The notes beneath the pieces were generated by a model. That model was given only the letters and a program-made list of their open reading frames with translations, was not told the DNA's origin and did not search any database. From Diphasiastrum complanatum (Eukaryota > Streptophyta > Lycopodiopsida > Lycopodiales > Lycopodiaceae), in contig CM055099.1 in the NCBI GenBank assembly GCA_029204225.1, forward strand, positions 43,256,150 to 43,320,149: a DNA stretch of 64,000 nt, read 5' to 3'. Below, piece after piece: positions 26,311-37,790 of the stretch. Numbering within the stretch: the first letter of the stretch is position 1; each line of letters begins with the position of its first letter. The translations under genes were made by a program, and so were the position numbers.

Positions 26311-26464
26311 AATGCAGAGAATTAGAAAAAGGTGTCCAGTAAAAGACTATGGAAGATGACGAGGGCATCTGAAAAGTAGCTGACAGCGTAAAAGAGAAGG
26401 GAGCGCTGGTTGAAGCTGTCGGTGGTCACCATCGGCGGCCATGGATGCAGAGCTCCCTTTAACG

Positions 26465-26573
26465 ACAAAAGATCCAACGAAGGAATCCTTCCTTACATAT
26501 ACTCCAAGTTGTATATAAAAAAAGATCCAAGGAAGGAATCCTTCCTTACATATACTCCAAGTTGTATAAAAAA
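26465..26573. repeat. 54-bp tandem duplication
   Basis: Two copies carrying AAGGAATCCTTCCTTACATA and ACTCCAAGTTGTATA, differing mainly in the length of the trailing A run. The first half is a palindrome around AAGGAATCCTT. Confidence 0.95.
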
Positions 26574-27120
26574 AAAGGGAGATGGCCATCGTTTCGTTGC
26601 AGTGGTGGTGCAAACACGCTACTCCGATTTGACATGGCATCACCCAATGAGACGAGGAAAACAAAAAACAAAAAATAGAATCGGCTCGAGCTTGTTTTGT
26701 TAGTTCCGCAACAAAAACCTAGCTGGCCCTCTCAAGTTTGCTAAGACCAGCTAGTTGGTTCCACTTATTGCAATTGTATTACTATGGACTAGGCCATCTT
26801 AAGTGTGGGCTCCCCTTTAGTTATAGACTAGGCCATCGTCATGACCTCCTTCGTCGTTCTTCCATCACGCAAGGGGCCACTGCATCTCACGCACCACGGT
26901 TGTCTTCACAAGAAATTTAATGTTTTTTTATGTTTATGTGCGGAGCTTATGGTGAAACTTCAGAGACAAAGCATTACCTTACCTTCCGTCATTGTTTCTT
27001 TCTACCGTCAGCGTATTTCTATAGCATTACAACGTTCACAAGCGGTTTCAATTCTTCGACGAGCTCAGTTTGCAGGAGCGGCTGCTTCAAAGCTTACCGC
27101 ATTACCTATTACTGGTTCTA

Positions 27121-27221
27121 TTTTAGTTAGTGATTTGCATCACGCAGTTGGTTTTGAGTAATTAGCTTACTTTTTAGTTACTAATTTACATCGGACAGTT
27201 AGTTTTAAGTAATTAGCTTAC
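27121..27221. repeat. 51-bp tandem duplication
   Basis: Two diverged copies of TTTTAGTTA..TTGCATC..CAGTT..TTTTGAGTAATTAGCTTAC, about 80% alike by eye. Confidence 0.85.
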
Positions 27222-27311
27222 TATTCTAAGTTTTACTTAGCTTTTGGATAGTTTAATTCATTTTTGCCGTTCTTCGGTATTACGTTAAATACTTTAATCT
27301 TCTTGTTTGGT

Positions 27312-27312
<1 letters not shown>

Positions 27313-27383
<71 letters not shown>

Positions 27384-27611
27384 CGCTTGTTGAGAGAAAG
27401 AGAGCGTTGTTGTGAGAGGAGAGAGCGTTGCTGAGAGAGAGAAGAGTGCTGCTGAGAGAGAGGAGTGCTGCTGAGAGAGAGGAGAGAGTGTGTGCTGAGA
27501 GAGAGAGAGAGAGCACTAGTGAGAGAGAGGGGAGAGAGTCTGTTGAGAGAGGAGAGAGAGCGCTATTGAGAGAGAGGAGAGAGTGCACTGGTGAGAGAGA
27601 GACAGCGTGCT

Positions 27612-27707
<96 letters not shown>
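27313..27707. repeat. GA microsatellites flanking a GA-rich minisatellite
   Basis: Pure GA at 27313-27382 and 27616-27707. Between them, units of GAGAGAGAG are spaced by short non-GA pieces such as AGCGCTTGTT, AGCGTTGTT, AGTGCTGCT and AGCACTAGT, giving a 20-35 bp irregular tandem array. Confidence 0.97.
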
Positions 27708-27710
<3 letters not shown>

Positions 27711-27784
27711 TGCGTGGGCATGGAGAGAAAAGAAAGAGATATAGTTACAGAGCATAAAAAATTTTGGCGAATCTCAATTACGTC

Positions 27785-27911
27785 AGGTAATGGCCAATTG
27801 GTCGGGCCATTACCATGAATAATTTGGTCCCCGAGCAGCTCGTGGCCTCCGCCACTAGCTGTTCGGGTCCCCAATTATTTATGGTAATGGCCCTCCCAAT
27901 GACCATTACCT
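27785..27911. mobile_element. 127-bp foldback (MITE-like) element
   Basis: Two arms of about 60 bp, AGGTAATGG... and ...CCATTACCT, are imperfect reverse complements with almost no loop, including paired parts GGGCCATTACCAT and GGTCCCCGAGCAGCT. A related copy lies at 32352-32474. No coding capacity. Target duplication not clear. Confidence 0.8.
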
Positions 27912-30800
27912 AATACATAATCCACACTCTCACGGAGATCCAAGACTATGGCAGCTATGTTATGTCTCTTTCATTTTACACATTTTCCAAGCACAGATCA
28001 AGATTTGAGATTGGGTCTCACAACTACCAGTTCACTAGGACAGCCACTCTTGTCGTCTTTTCTCTAGTTTTGTTGAGAAGCATTAAGCTATTGTGATTAC
28101 ATGCTTTTTAAGTTGATGTGTCACTTTGCGATGAGCTCGAACAAAACACCAATTTTCTAAATACGTAGTATACTGCTTATCATTTTCAGGCATGTGAATT
28201 ATTCTTTCACTCTGAGGCAAACTTTGTCATGATCTCCTTGTATAAGTTCATTTCAAACAAAGTGATTGAATCAAAGTAAGCATTGTCATGCATGGGCACA
28301 TTCAAAGTTGAAGGAGCATTCAATTTTTAGAAAAAAGTAGTTGCAATCTAAAATGACGTAGAATAGAAACACATTTTTATGCTCAAACTCGTCAAAAGAT
28401 ACACATGTCAAGATCGAATACCACTTCATGACAAAGCTTATAAAGTGAAATTGTAAAAATAAATGCTTGTATCAGATATTTTATTAGGCATGCTCTTTAA
28501 CATATGGAATTGTTCTTCCTAAGTTTCAACACAAAGTATTATCTTATATAAGTATATATGATAATCTTGTTTAGTCTTCCCTTAGAAGAATGTCCTCCAC
28601 AATTATATCTCTTTCAAATTTCAATAACAAAACCCAAATGTGTTCACAACATAAATATCATCCTTTAATATATACCTTAAGATTTACCACAAGAAAATTA
28701 TCCTCTCTATAAATTTAATGTAATAAACTGTAAATTATTTTAAACTGTAAATAATTTATCAATTTTGGCATTTGACAATTTTGTGCATTTTAACTGTAAA
28801 TAATTTGTCAATTTTGGCATTTGACAATTTTGTGCTTGTTTATAAGACTATTGGAAAAGTTGCAATTTCCCACTGAGAAAGGGATGGTTCTTATTATCAA
28901 GGATTCTCATAGCTCTTTCCTCTCAAGTGAAACATGAACTACTTCGGCCAAGCCTTGTCAAGAGACAAATTAGATATATCCCTCTTGCTATCCATGTGGC
29001 AAATTTTTAAGTTTCTTGTTTGTGAGTTGATCACTATATCTCTATCATCAAACTAAACAAAAATTAAATGGTGAATAAACCCTCAAGAAACAATAAACAA
29101 CCAAACATTTATTTTTTAGCTGTAAACAAAAATGAATGTTTGGTTTTCCTAGAAGATATTTATTTATTCACTCTTAAAAAATTGGGCAACTGAAATCTCT
29201 TAAGCATATCCTTGGATTGATTCATTTTGGTGACTTAACCTTATGTTCTGGATTGATGCACCTGATATCCAAAACGCTTGAACTTTCATCTCCAAAACGC
29301 TTAAAATAATTCTTTTTGTTGACCTAAACTCTTGTTCTGTGTCCTGTGACCTGTCACAATGAGTGAATAAAGCATATATATTGATTATGCAAGATTCATT
29401 ACCAAACTCTTTCTGTAATTTATGTCTCTAAATAAGGTTTAGGCACTGGCACCTGTTTCACGATTTGAGCTTGTCCTACTTTTGATGTGGCTGGATTTCT
29501 GTCAGATTTGTACATTTGTGGATAAATCAAATAGTATAATTCAAATCTTTGGCGGTTTCGATAGTGTCGGTCCAAACATGGAAGCATATTTATGAAACTC
29601 TTTTAGATTGTGCTAGAGCAATGTAACGCCTGTGGAAATACTGAAAAACTCTTCAAAAAATGAAACAAAATGAAGAATGACTGATGGCATCTGATTTTGA
29701 CAATCTGTAAGCAGCTGAGACAAGCGAAACAAAAATATCAGCATCTTCAACTTGTTCAAAATAGCTTGAAACATACAGACTTAGCCATAAGCAATCTTCA
29801 CAGAATTTCTCAAGCAATCACTAAAAAGGCGAGCTGCCTTCACCACACAGTTCAACTACATCTTCGAAAACAAGGCGTATCTTTTCTATGTTCTATCCAG
29901 CCACAGCCACAGCCAAGCCAACACTATTCTTGAAATAGATTTGCGAGCTTTCATGAAGATCATAAGAAACAAACGAGATAATGTGTCGTGTGTTTCTATT
30001 CGTACGTTTCAGAATCTTATATGTGTCCTTCCCACAGGCTCTGGGATGAACCGCCTGCGCGTTCCAGAAGCCCTTTGATGTCAAAAGGAGGATTCTTTCC
30101 AAGAAAATGGGCTCTATTCCAGCGCTCTAACCGTGAGATTCCTAAGCACGGCCCATATGACATATTCAGATCGAACTGCTTTAGTACCTCTTCTACGTCG
30201 TCATATTCGTCTGCATCACGAACAATAGATTAATTCGATAAGAGCGTCAGACGAAAAGGAGCGTTCATGATACAAGATGTTAAGTTACTTCAGTTAAAGG
30301 GTTGGAAGCAAAAAATCGATAACACATTGGAAGCCTTAATCGATTCAGAGGAAAAAGGCGACACCATAAAAGGGGCCTCTATTATATCAGACACTAGAGC
30401 GGAAAGCCGCTTATAAGTTTTGAAGTAGATACTATGATTTTTTCGCTATCAGAGAAGCCATGGCTGCTTTCCGGACTGATAGCTATTGCATGTAAAACCA
30501 ACTTGAGATCCCACATCTAGCCAAAGAAAGCAAAATAAGACAGCGAGATAGAATAGAATCTTCAATCAAAGAAAATCTTTGTAACGTAATAGAAATGAAA
30601 TTCAATCTTTTCCGGTGCTATCTCAAATCATAAAAAAGTTGAAGTATCCAGAGGAAGATAAAAAAGAATTATATCTTAATACAAAGAGGTGACGAAAACT
30701 TTAATTATATTAATGTTCAAAGAGTTTGCCTATACTTTTGATAGAACATTACGTTACAAATGCTGTTATGATTTTTATACAAGTGTCAAATAAAGTTGTC
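27912..30800. other. AT-rich sequence without a supported gene
   Basis: Contains a tandem duplication at 28733-28838 and scattered short frames. An open stretch on the + strand at about 30030-30233 follows a splice-acceptor-like TTCCCACAG but has no partner exon; not called. Confidence 0.4.
28733..28838. repeat. About 54-bp tandem duplication
   Basis: Two nearly identical copies of TAACTGTAAATAATTTGTCA followed by ATTTTGGCATTTGACAATTT and TGTGC; a partial third copy of the first part precedes them. Confidence 0.93.
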
Positions 30801-30885
30801 CTGCTGTTCAAGAGAACACCAAGAAACTAAGCGAGAAAGAGAGAGACAGAGAACCGTCAGCGTTGTTTGATCCAAATGGCGTCAC

Positions 30886-31104
30886 TGAGAGGCGCTCCGC
30901 ATCTTCGAAAACGGACTGGACTGATTCAGAATTTTTCTTTACGTCAGTAAGCAGGGGCTTATTATGCTTGGATCCGCCGAATGCATTCTTTCGCTGCGGA
31001 TACAACAAGCCTGGGATCTGCTGACGCCTGCGCGCTGCTGCCATCTTTGCCCTCGGATTTGCAACTCCGACGACTGCACTGTACGAATCAAGAAATTCAC
31101 TCAC
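30886..31104 (-). CDS. Candidate first exon of the uncharacterised gene
   Basis: Open frame from ATG at 31104 (or the second ATG at 31044, MAAARRRQQIPGLLY). The 53-73 residues up to a possible donor TCTCA|GTGACG at 30885 are basic and then mixed (PLLTDVKKNSESVQSVFEDAERLS), with the look of a real N-terminus. Ending at this donor gives phase 0, matching exon 2; the summed product would be about 158-178 residues. The donor is weak and a distance of 6 kb makes the link tentative. Residues after the donor become Ser/Leu repeats from CT-rich DNA, which argues that coding ends before them. Confidence 0.42.
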
Positions 31105-31259
31105 AATCCCTCAGCAAATTTATGTACGGACCAACAAAACCTCTTCACAAATCCAGTGTTTAATCCTTTTCACTATTTTCTGATACTTCTAGTCGGATCG
31201 TCGATGGCTATGACAGTATATATTTGGGAGGCGATGGGGGCCTAATGGCACCAGTTGGA

Positions 31260-31340
31260 TTTTTGCCACGTGGTAGACTCAATGGTTCGATATTGAAGAC
31301 GTGGCAGATATCGAGCGGTTATATAGAGATCCAACGGTGA
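31260..31340 (-). promoter_or_regulatory. Possible promoter: TATA box with G-box/ABRE cores
   Basis: TATATAA on the minus strand at about 31319-31326, with CCACGTGG (31266-31273) and GACGTGGC (31299-31306) close by. Placed 160-280 bp upstream of the ATGs of the candidate exon at 30886-31104. The ACGTG cores fall on the downstream side of the TATA for the minus direction, so use by a + strand transcript is an alternative. Confidence 0.35.
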
Positions 31341-31477
31341 TGCTCAATTCATATTGTCCTACTCAAATACACGTAGCCAGTTTTGCGAGAACGAAGAGGC
31401 TTGCCGAAGAAGCTCCTCCGAGTTTGAACTTGAAGTATCCGTTGCCTTTTCTTATGAATTCCTGTGCTTTTGGTGGG

Positions 31478-31561
31478 TTCAATATACCTCTAAAATCATG
31501 GGAGGGCATCACCCTCTTGAGGGTACAATATACCTCCAAAATCATGGGGGGGGGGGGGGGG
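31478..31561. repeat. Partial tandem duplication ending in a G16 run
   Basis: CAATATACCTC(T/C)AAAATCATGGG occurs twice, 45-55 bp apart; the second copy expands into an uninterrupted run of 16 G (31546-31561). Confidence 0.9.
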
Positions 31562-31563
31562 AG

Positions 31564-32351
31564 AGGTTTCCTTCTTGAGGGAGTTTACGGCACTAGGAGC
31601 TTCTGCCGTCACGCGACCCCCCTAGGTGCATGTGAACAATTTTGAAACAAAAAGAGGCTGCCCTCACTCAACCGCCCTCGATGCATGTAAACAATTTTGA
31701 AACAAAAAAGCGGCACACAAATTTCGCACAGGGAGGCGCTTCCTTTTTCTTCATTAAAATGTCAAAAAAAAGTAATATCTACAGACGAAAGCGGTCCCAA
31801 AAAAGGCCCAATCCAAGTGTTTTGAAATTTCTTTTGACTTATTCTCAGACAACATACAGTTTTTGAAGTTTCTAAATTTTCTAAGGACTATTAATCGTAA
31901 AAGGGCCTTTATGCCTTCATAAAAAAAACAACAAAAAATGTGATGGTACCAATTGTTCAACAATAATGCATGTTTTATTCCTATACCTTGTTGGCCTGGC
32001 CTAATGGTAATTTGCCATTCCATGACCTGAGGTACAACAACCCTTGGCATCAAAACCTTCTTTCCCCATCGTTGTCTTTATATTACTAGTTAGTTTCTCC
32101 TTGGTTAGGGTGGAGCATCCTTTATATTAAGAAGAGGGTTTGGTGCTCTCTTGTCACAACAGAGCATTAGTGTCGAGCAACATTAGAAGAGTGGGAATGT
32201 TGGGATAGAGCAACAAGCGCACACACACACACACTCAATCACTCACTAGGATGGAGCATCCATTAGGTGTAGCATCCGCTACCTTATGGTTAAAATGAGG
32301 TGTTATTCCTAGCTAGAATCGAGCGCTAGGGCAAAGCAACATTAAGTAGTA
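31564..32351. other. No gene seen
   Basis: Mixed AT-rich sequence with a short CA run near 32220. A minus-strand open stretch at 31754-32053 has no recognisable features. Confidence 0.4.
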
Positions 32352-32474
32352 GGCAATGTCATTGGGAGGGCATTACCACATAGAGTCCAAGATTCGAAAA
32401 ATGAGTAGCGTTAGCAATGAGGTCGCCAAAGATTGGATTATGAGTGGTAATGGCCCCACCAATGGACGTTACCA
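32352..32474. mobile_element. Second foldback element of the 27.8-kb family
   Basis: Outer parts GGCAATGTCATTGGGAGGGC and GGCCCCACCAATGGACGTTA are inverted relatives and resemble the arms of the element at 27785-27911 (TCATTGGGAGGGCCATTACCA when reversed). The middle has diverged, so pairing is limited to the ends. Confidence 0.6.
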
Positions 32475-32566
32475 CATGTAATTGTCTTTTTATCGATTTT
32501 TTTTAACCTCTTTAAAATTTGATTTTTTTAATCTTGTCTAAAAAGTGTCTCTATATAAAATTATTT

Positions 32567-32567
<1 letters not shown>

Positions 32568-32646
<79 letters not shown>
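32568..32646. repeat. (CT)n microsatellite
   Basis: About 79 bp of uninterrupted CT/TC. Confidence 0.99.
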
Positions 32647-32649
<3 letters not shown>

Positions 32650-33560
32650 AAAATAATATTAAGAGATTGGAATGTTAGGGTGGGTGGAGCAACCTCGATA
32701 TGCATGTAGGGTGGAGTTTGCTACCATATACGAAATTGGTGTTTGGGCTCATAGTGGACACATGGCATTTTTTAACTGGATCTGACCACCTATGTTTAAA
32801 GCCATATTCAAAACTTTCTGTCAATTGAATGGCCAAAAGGCCAATTACGCTCGGTAGCGAGACGTGAGCAACCTGCTACCCTGTACCAGGCAGCCTTCAA
32901 CGCACCTCGTTGTAGGGCGGCTCGGTGCATGAAGGTTGCAAGATAAAGCCGGTAGCGGGCCTGCTCACGCCCGCTACCTAGTTCATATAAGATTATGCAA
33001 GAATATTCACCTCTAAACTTCTAGGGCGGCTCGATTCGTTGATCGAGACCATTCCAAGGCAAGAAGGAAACTTCTCAAGTTGACAATACCTAGGAGAAGG
33101 CCCAAGACCCTCAACCTTTTCGAAATGGTTAGCCAAGGGCAAAGGGCTACCACCCTTCGAGAAAAGGCCCTTAGAAATAGACCCTCCCCTTGTAAAGGCC
33201 GGTGTTGCACGAGTATCAATACTTTCAATACCATTCAAGTTTTGGTTTTAAAATATTCTCATCCTTGATTTGATATAAGTCATGAAAAGAACATAAACAT
33301 CATGAACTTAAAATTTTCCATTGACTCGGATTCACTAAACATAGCATCTCAACTTACAAGGAATATCTTTGCAAAAGGACCAAACAATCTATTAGCTTAT
33401 GATGCATTGTCATGCCCAATAAAAATGTACTTATTACAGGAGTTCTCAAACTTAGAAGGGCCGTTTGTTATGAGTTTTTTTTTTTCCTCGCTGTTTATGT
33501 CCATGTGGCCCAATTGGTTCTTGACATAGTGGCTTCTATGTAACATAACTCGCCTGACCC
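32647..33560. other. No supported gene
   Basis: Unique-looking sequence. An imperfect inverted motif around GGTAGCGGG/CCCGCTACC (32850-32985) is visible: GGTAGCGAGACGTGAGCAAC and its inverse near 32955-32983, about 130 bp apart. Confidence 0.4.
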
Positions 33561-33623
33561 AGAAAACACAATTCATGTTTGGGCAAATTTGAATTTCTGG
33601 TCCGGTAGATTGGAAGCATACTA

Positions 33624-34071
33624 TTGGCTGGCGTGCGCGACGACTGGTTGACTAAACTGCTTCACCTCAAGTTAAAATTATCTTGGGACTCACAAATAGG
33701 TTTGGCGCCTATTATATTCTGGACTCTCATATTGAGGAGTTCAAACGTGAACTCTTCAAGCTATGGCGATGAGAAGGAGACCGCTCGATCCTTGATATGC
33801 TCTGCAATTTTTTATAGAGAGAGGGAAGATGATGGCACATGGATTGCTCGTGAATATCATAAGGCTTCTTGGGTACTGAAGCATCCATCCGTGAGAGGGG
33901 CTTTTCGCCAAAAGAAAAAGGCATATAGATCTTATTGGAAAGGGCGGATTATTGATTTCAAAGTTTCTCCAAGAGGACAAACCATTTCAGAGTTGCTTAT
34001 TCAACATGTTTATATGCATTCAAAACTTAATGTGGAGGCTGTAAATCCACATGATTTTCAAAAGTGTAGTT
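33624..34071 (+). CDS. Uncharacterised two-exon ORF, upstream exon
   Basis: Open from 33624 to the donor T|GTAAGTATC at 34071/34072, ending in phase 1. The last 90 residues look like genuine coding: WIAREYHKASWVLKHPSVRG, then KVSPRGQTISELLIQHVYMH. Upstream of about 33766 a different frame (YYILDSHIEEFKRELFKLW, about 33705-33765) looks more protein-like than the called one, so a frameshift may lie near 33766 and the start at 33624 is uncertain. Family unknown to me; no motif for a known enzyme. It may be a decayed gene or one captured by a transposon, given the surroundings. Confidence 0.45.
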
Positions 34072-34159
34072 GTAAGTATCTTATTTTTTTGGATTGCTTG
34101 TCATTTTTAAAATGTAATCATATTTATGAATCGAAGCTTATTATGATTTGGTATTGCAG
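34072..34159 (+). other. 88-bp intron of the two-exon ORF
   Basis: GTAAGT donor, T-rich body, TTGGTATTGCAG acceptor: typical short plant intron. Splicing joins the flanking frames without a shift. Confidence 0.55.
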
Positions 34160-34491
34160 ATCTATATCCTTCAAATATACATGAATGGGAACCTGTGGTG
34201 TCTCTTTCAGGTATTATAGATGTCATCCATTCAGAAATTGGCAAATTGCAATACAGAGGACGAACGGCAAAAGAACTTGCAGATTCTGGAATATTTTTTT
34301 ATGATGCTCTGTATATTCCAGACACAAATGGAGGAATGGGAAAACTAGAGTGTATACCTCTACCTAATTTTCAAGATAACGTGTGGTGGATTGCAGTCAA
34401 CGACAATACAATAAAATGTTTTCGTTCCAAGCTATATAATATGTACAAAAGTCACTCAAAACTAGTACTGGATCAAGAAATGTGCACTTAA
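34160..34491 (+). CDS. Uncharacterised two-exon ORF, downstream exon
   Basis: Begins in phase to complete the split codon from 34071 and runs about 109 residues to a stop at 34489-34491. Composition is that of a folded domain: VVSLSGIIDVIHSEIGKLQY, then TAKELADSGIFFYDALYIPD, TNGGMGKLECIPLPNF and a final KLYNMYKSH. Not recognised. Frame agreement across the splice is the main evidence that both parts form one gene. Confidence 0.48.
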
Positions 34492-34529
34492 GCTGGTTGA
34501 AGGTATTTTGTCCAATTCTTTGTCGGCCT

Positions 34530-35075
34530 CTATCTCTGAGGTCTTGAACTTAAGGACCCAATCACCACGCGAGGACTCATGCGGATGTTGCGATAATAAA
34601 CTCTAGATATGGTCCTCGACGCTGATTGGCCTTCTGAATAATGGTGTGGTCCTTGATGAAGATGGACCCACTGGCACTGCCTGTGGAATTGGATGTTGTT
34701 CTTCAATTTCTGGAGCTCCCCCCTGGTCCATGCCCGAATCCAGCCCTGTATCCATTGGTACATCCTCTTGGCGCGTAGGGGAGAATTGCGGCATGACTGG
34801 TACTGGGATTTGTAGTCCGGCTTCCAACACCTGAGCAGCTGCTTTTTCATAGGCACTGATAGTTGCTTTAGCCTTTTCCAACTCAGTTGAAGTTGCTCCT
34901 TTGAACTTGTCAAAGTGGCCTTGGAATCCCTGAAGGGCCACTTTTTGAACAAACATACGATCTTCGTAGGAGTTACCGGATGATCTAGTATTTGTGTTTG
35001 GAAATACGCATCACGCTCAAGGGTGGTCTCATCCAATTCACCTTGGAGACGTGTGCGATCCTACTCCGCCATCTG
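34530..35075 (-). pseudogene. Broken coiled-coil / Pro-rich ORF
   Basis: Minus-strand coding-like sequence in two frames. The upstream part (35075-34990) reads RTRLQGELDETTLERDAYFQ, coiled-coil-like; after a frameshift near 34985 the frame 34956-34603 reads FDKFKGATSTELEKAKATIS, then a Pro/Gln-rich tail with MDTGLDSGMDQGG. Similar layouts (coiled coil then low-complexity tail) occur in uncharacterised plant transposon-associated proteins, but I cannot name a family. A stop lies near 35070. Confidence 0.35.
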
Positions 35076-35090
35076 CAGTTGGTAAATTTG

Positions 35091-36905
35091 AGTACCTAGT
35101 TATGATATGGGAAAAATGTAGGCCATTGGTTATTTGAAGGGTATTTTAAGAAATTTTGAGATTTGGTCTGGACCCATTAATGGTATCTCATAATTTACAA
35201 AATCAAAGAATCCTTAAAGCTATTTCTCACCTTTTAAAAGAAATCTTACTTCTTTTAAATTTCTCAAATTTGGACATCAGATTTAATTCGCTTCCAATAT
35301 GAAAATTATTTATTTTTTGAAGGCCTGTTTATAATTATGTGAATTACTACTTGGATAAGGCTTGGAATTTGAAATGTTCCAGGTTGTTGGTATTTCAATT
35401 TCGTAGTCCCAAACTGTCTCTTATGCATAAATAGATCTCAAATAGATGATAGTTACTATCACTTGTGTTAAATATATCTAGAAGAGAAGTCCTGGGTATA
35501 ATAGAGAGAATTTTTTTTGGAAGACACTTATTATTGACTTTTCACGAATTTGATATTTTCTTTTGTCATCTCTCTAGAAAACTTTTATAAGAAATTGGAA
35601 ATTTCTTTTAAAAGGAGGGGTGAAGTGATGAGTAAGATTCTATTGTAAGGACCTATCAATTGCATAGTGTTGAGAGAAATTCTCTAGGGATTGTGTGGAA
35701 CAATCTGGAACTAGAGATGGATTGGAATTAAAAATCATTACAAGTAGTATTGAGTAAGATCAAGAGTTACTAATGTCAGTTGGTGGGATAGAAGTAAGAT
35801 TGATCATGGGATGTCTGTGTTAAATCAACCTGATCTTAGTTGGAATAGTAGGATCAAGGAGGGGTTGAGAGGAAAATTTGGTACAAAGTTGTAACTGGGT
35901 TGGAAAACTCGTGAGAGGGGATGTGTTCCCAGTCTCAGAGATTTCCCAGATTTGTTATTTACTCATGAGAAATAGAATTCTTTAAGAGTAACATATGCAG
36001 ATTTTGAATCTCTCAGATAAGAACATATGTGTATGTATTGGGTCATAGTGAGATGATTCTCATATGTGCATGATTAATCTTGTATGTATCTACTATGTAT
36101 TCATGGTTGCTAATGGTTATTGGGTGCACTTAATTTAGTCGGTAAACATAGACATATGATCAAGTATTGTTGAAACAGATACTTGCAGAGTTAACAGACC
36201 TTTCTGTGAAAGACTTATTGGTTCACTTAAAAGTGAGTTGGATATGGATCTAAATGTGGTATTATACTAGTATAATTAAGATCTGCACCTAGTCATTTGA
36301 AATTTCTGAATTATTAGCGATTAACTTGAGTAGTTGCTACATCTCCGGTTTATAGGAGACAGTTAAGTCTATAGGGATTAAGATGTATTGTTGACTTCTT
36401 GCATGTAATGCTAGAAATGGGGCTTTTAGCTCATTAGAGTAATTGTAGTGCTCTGGATTGAGTTACAGATGTCTGAGACTAGATGGATCTCCTAGAGATT
36501 TCGATTAATTGAACTATTGTATTTTAGAATATTTGAATATTCTAATAATATTTGCACGAAGAAACACTATTGTCTACAATAAATTGTGGACAAATTTTAC
36601 ACAATCAGAAAAATAAATTTTCTTTAGCTTTTGGATTTGATCTCAGAAATAAAGAGTCAATTCACTTAGTGGTTCATGTATTTGGAATTACATGACGGTG
36701 ATGAACTTTTATTTGGAGAAGATCAACCTATTTAGAAGATTTATAGCTTAGTGTATCTTTGGGTTTTGAGTTAGTCCTATGGAGTAGAGACAAGCAACTG
36801 AAGACTTGTTGCATCTTCGAGTAGTTATTCAAATGAAAAGATCGGACTAATAATAAGGATTCATGGGTAAGTCTTGAAAGCTTAAGGAATAATTTCATGT
36901 CTTCT
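35091..36905. other. AT-rich sequence without a gene
   Basis: 1.8 kb with no long open frame on either strand and no tandem structure. It could be the decayed body or LTR of the minus-strand copia fragment that follows; no repeat pair supports this. Confidence 0.4.
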
Positions 36906-36910
36906 TTTTT

Positions 36911-37790
36911 CTACAGTCTGCTGAATTGTTTGCTAATCCATTTGAAGGAGATAAGAGTTGATTCTATCGAACCATGCTCTTGCGGCTGTTTCAGACCGTA
37001 GATTGCTCTGTGCAGCTTGCACACTTTGTGCTCTTGGCCTTTGACTTCGAATCCTTCCGGTTGGAAGGTGTACAACTCCTCTTCGACATTGCCGTTGAGA
37101 AATGCTATCTGGACATCCATTTGGTGCATTTCGAGGTCTTCCACAGCGCTAACGCAATTAGAGTCCTGATTGACTACATCTTGATGACAGGACTGAAAAT
37201 TTCTTGACAATCCACTCCTTGGACTTGAGTGAATCCTTTAGCCACCAACCGTGCTTTCCATTTAGCAATGGAACCATCAGAGTTGATTTTCTTCCATGCC
37301 AAACTTTATAAGGAGTTTTGTTGTTGACGACTTTGTTCTACACGTAACAGGCTGTGGCAATAGCTTCTATCCAGAACTTCGCAGGTAGGTGTGCTTGATG
37401 TAGCATGGATTTGGCTGAGTTGAGAAGAGTTCGATTTTTCATCTGTTGAGGTGAATAGGAAGTGGTGAACTGTCTTCTAATACCATGTTCAGCTAGGTAG
37501 TCGGACATCTCGTTAGAGATGTATTCGCCGCCACCATCAGTTCGGAGTGCCTTCACTTTTGTAGACGTTTGTGTCTCAACCATGGCCTTGAATCTCTTGA
37601 AGCATTCAAAGGCTTCAGATTTGTGCTTAATGAATATGACTGTAGACCATCTAGAATAATCATCTATGAAAGTGATAAAATAGATTGTGTCTCTCAAGGA
37701 CGAAGTTGGCATTGGACCACAAAGATCGCTATGTACAAGATCCTAGACATGCTTTGTTTTGATGGAATGTGAGTTTGGAAACTTGCTTCT
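36911..37790 (-). pseudogene. Ty1/copia element D: integrase and RT fragments
   Basis: Minus strand. 37712-37338 is an integrase core with the first Asp in FIDDYSRW and the second in RTDGGGEY; YSPQQ is followed at once by MKNRTL, so the NG.AER segment with the catalytic Glu is missing and the core cannot be active. 37210-36911 is RT (MDVQIAFLNGNVEEELYTFQ, then VCKLHRAIYGLKQ), truncated before the YVDD motif. The linker between them (37337-37211) is degraded. No LTR found nearby. Confidence 0.88.

Larger units (their letters stand above)
24820..30885 (-). other. Proposed intron 1 of the uncharacterised gene (6.07 kb)
   Basis: Sequence between the exon at 24658-24819 and the upstream exon at 30886-31104. 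It holds a minisatellite (25857-26310), two short tandem duplications, two GA arrays with a GA-rich minisatellite between them, a foldback element and AT-rich stretches. No other convincing minus-strand coding piece was found, so a further exon could have been missed. Confidence 0.35.

Noticed and set aside
26841-27161. 106-residue + strand frame as a gene
   Set aside because: Runs into a tandem duplication, has no domain pattern and no splice or promoter support.
29950-30240. + strand open stretch after a TTCCCACAG acceptor-like site
   Set aside because: No partner exon, no recognisable domain, and it lies antisense in a proposed intron.
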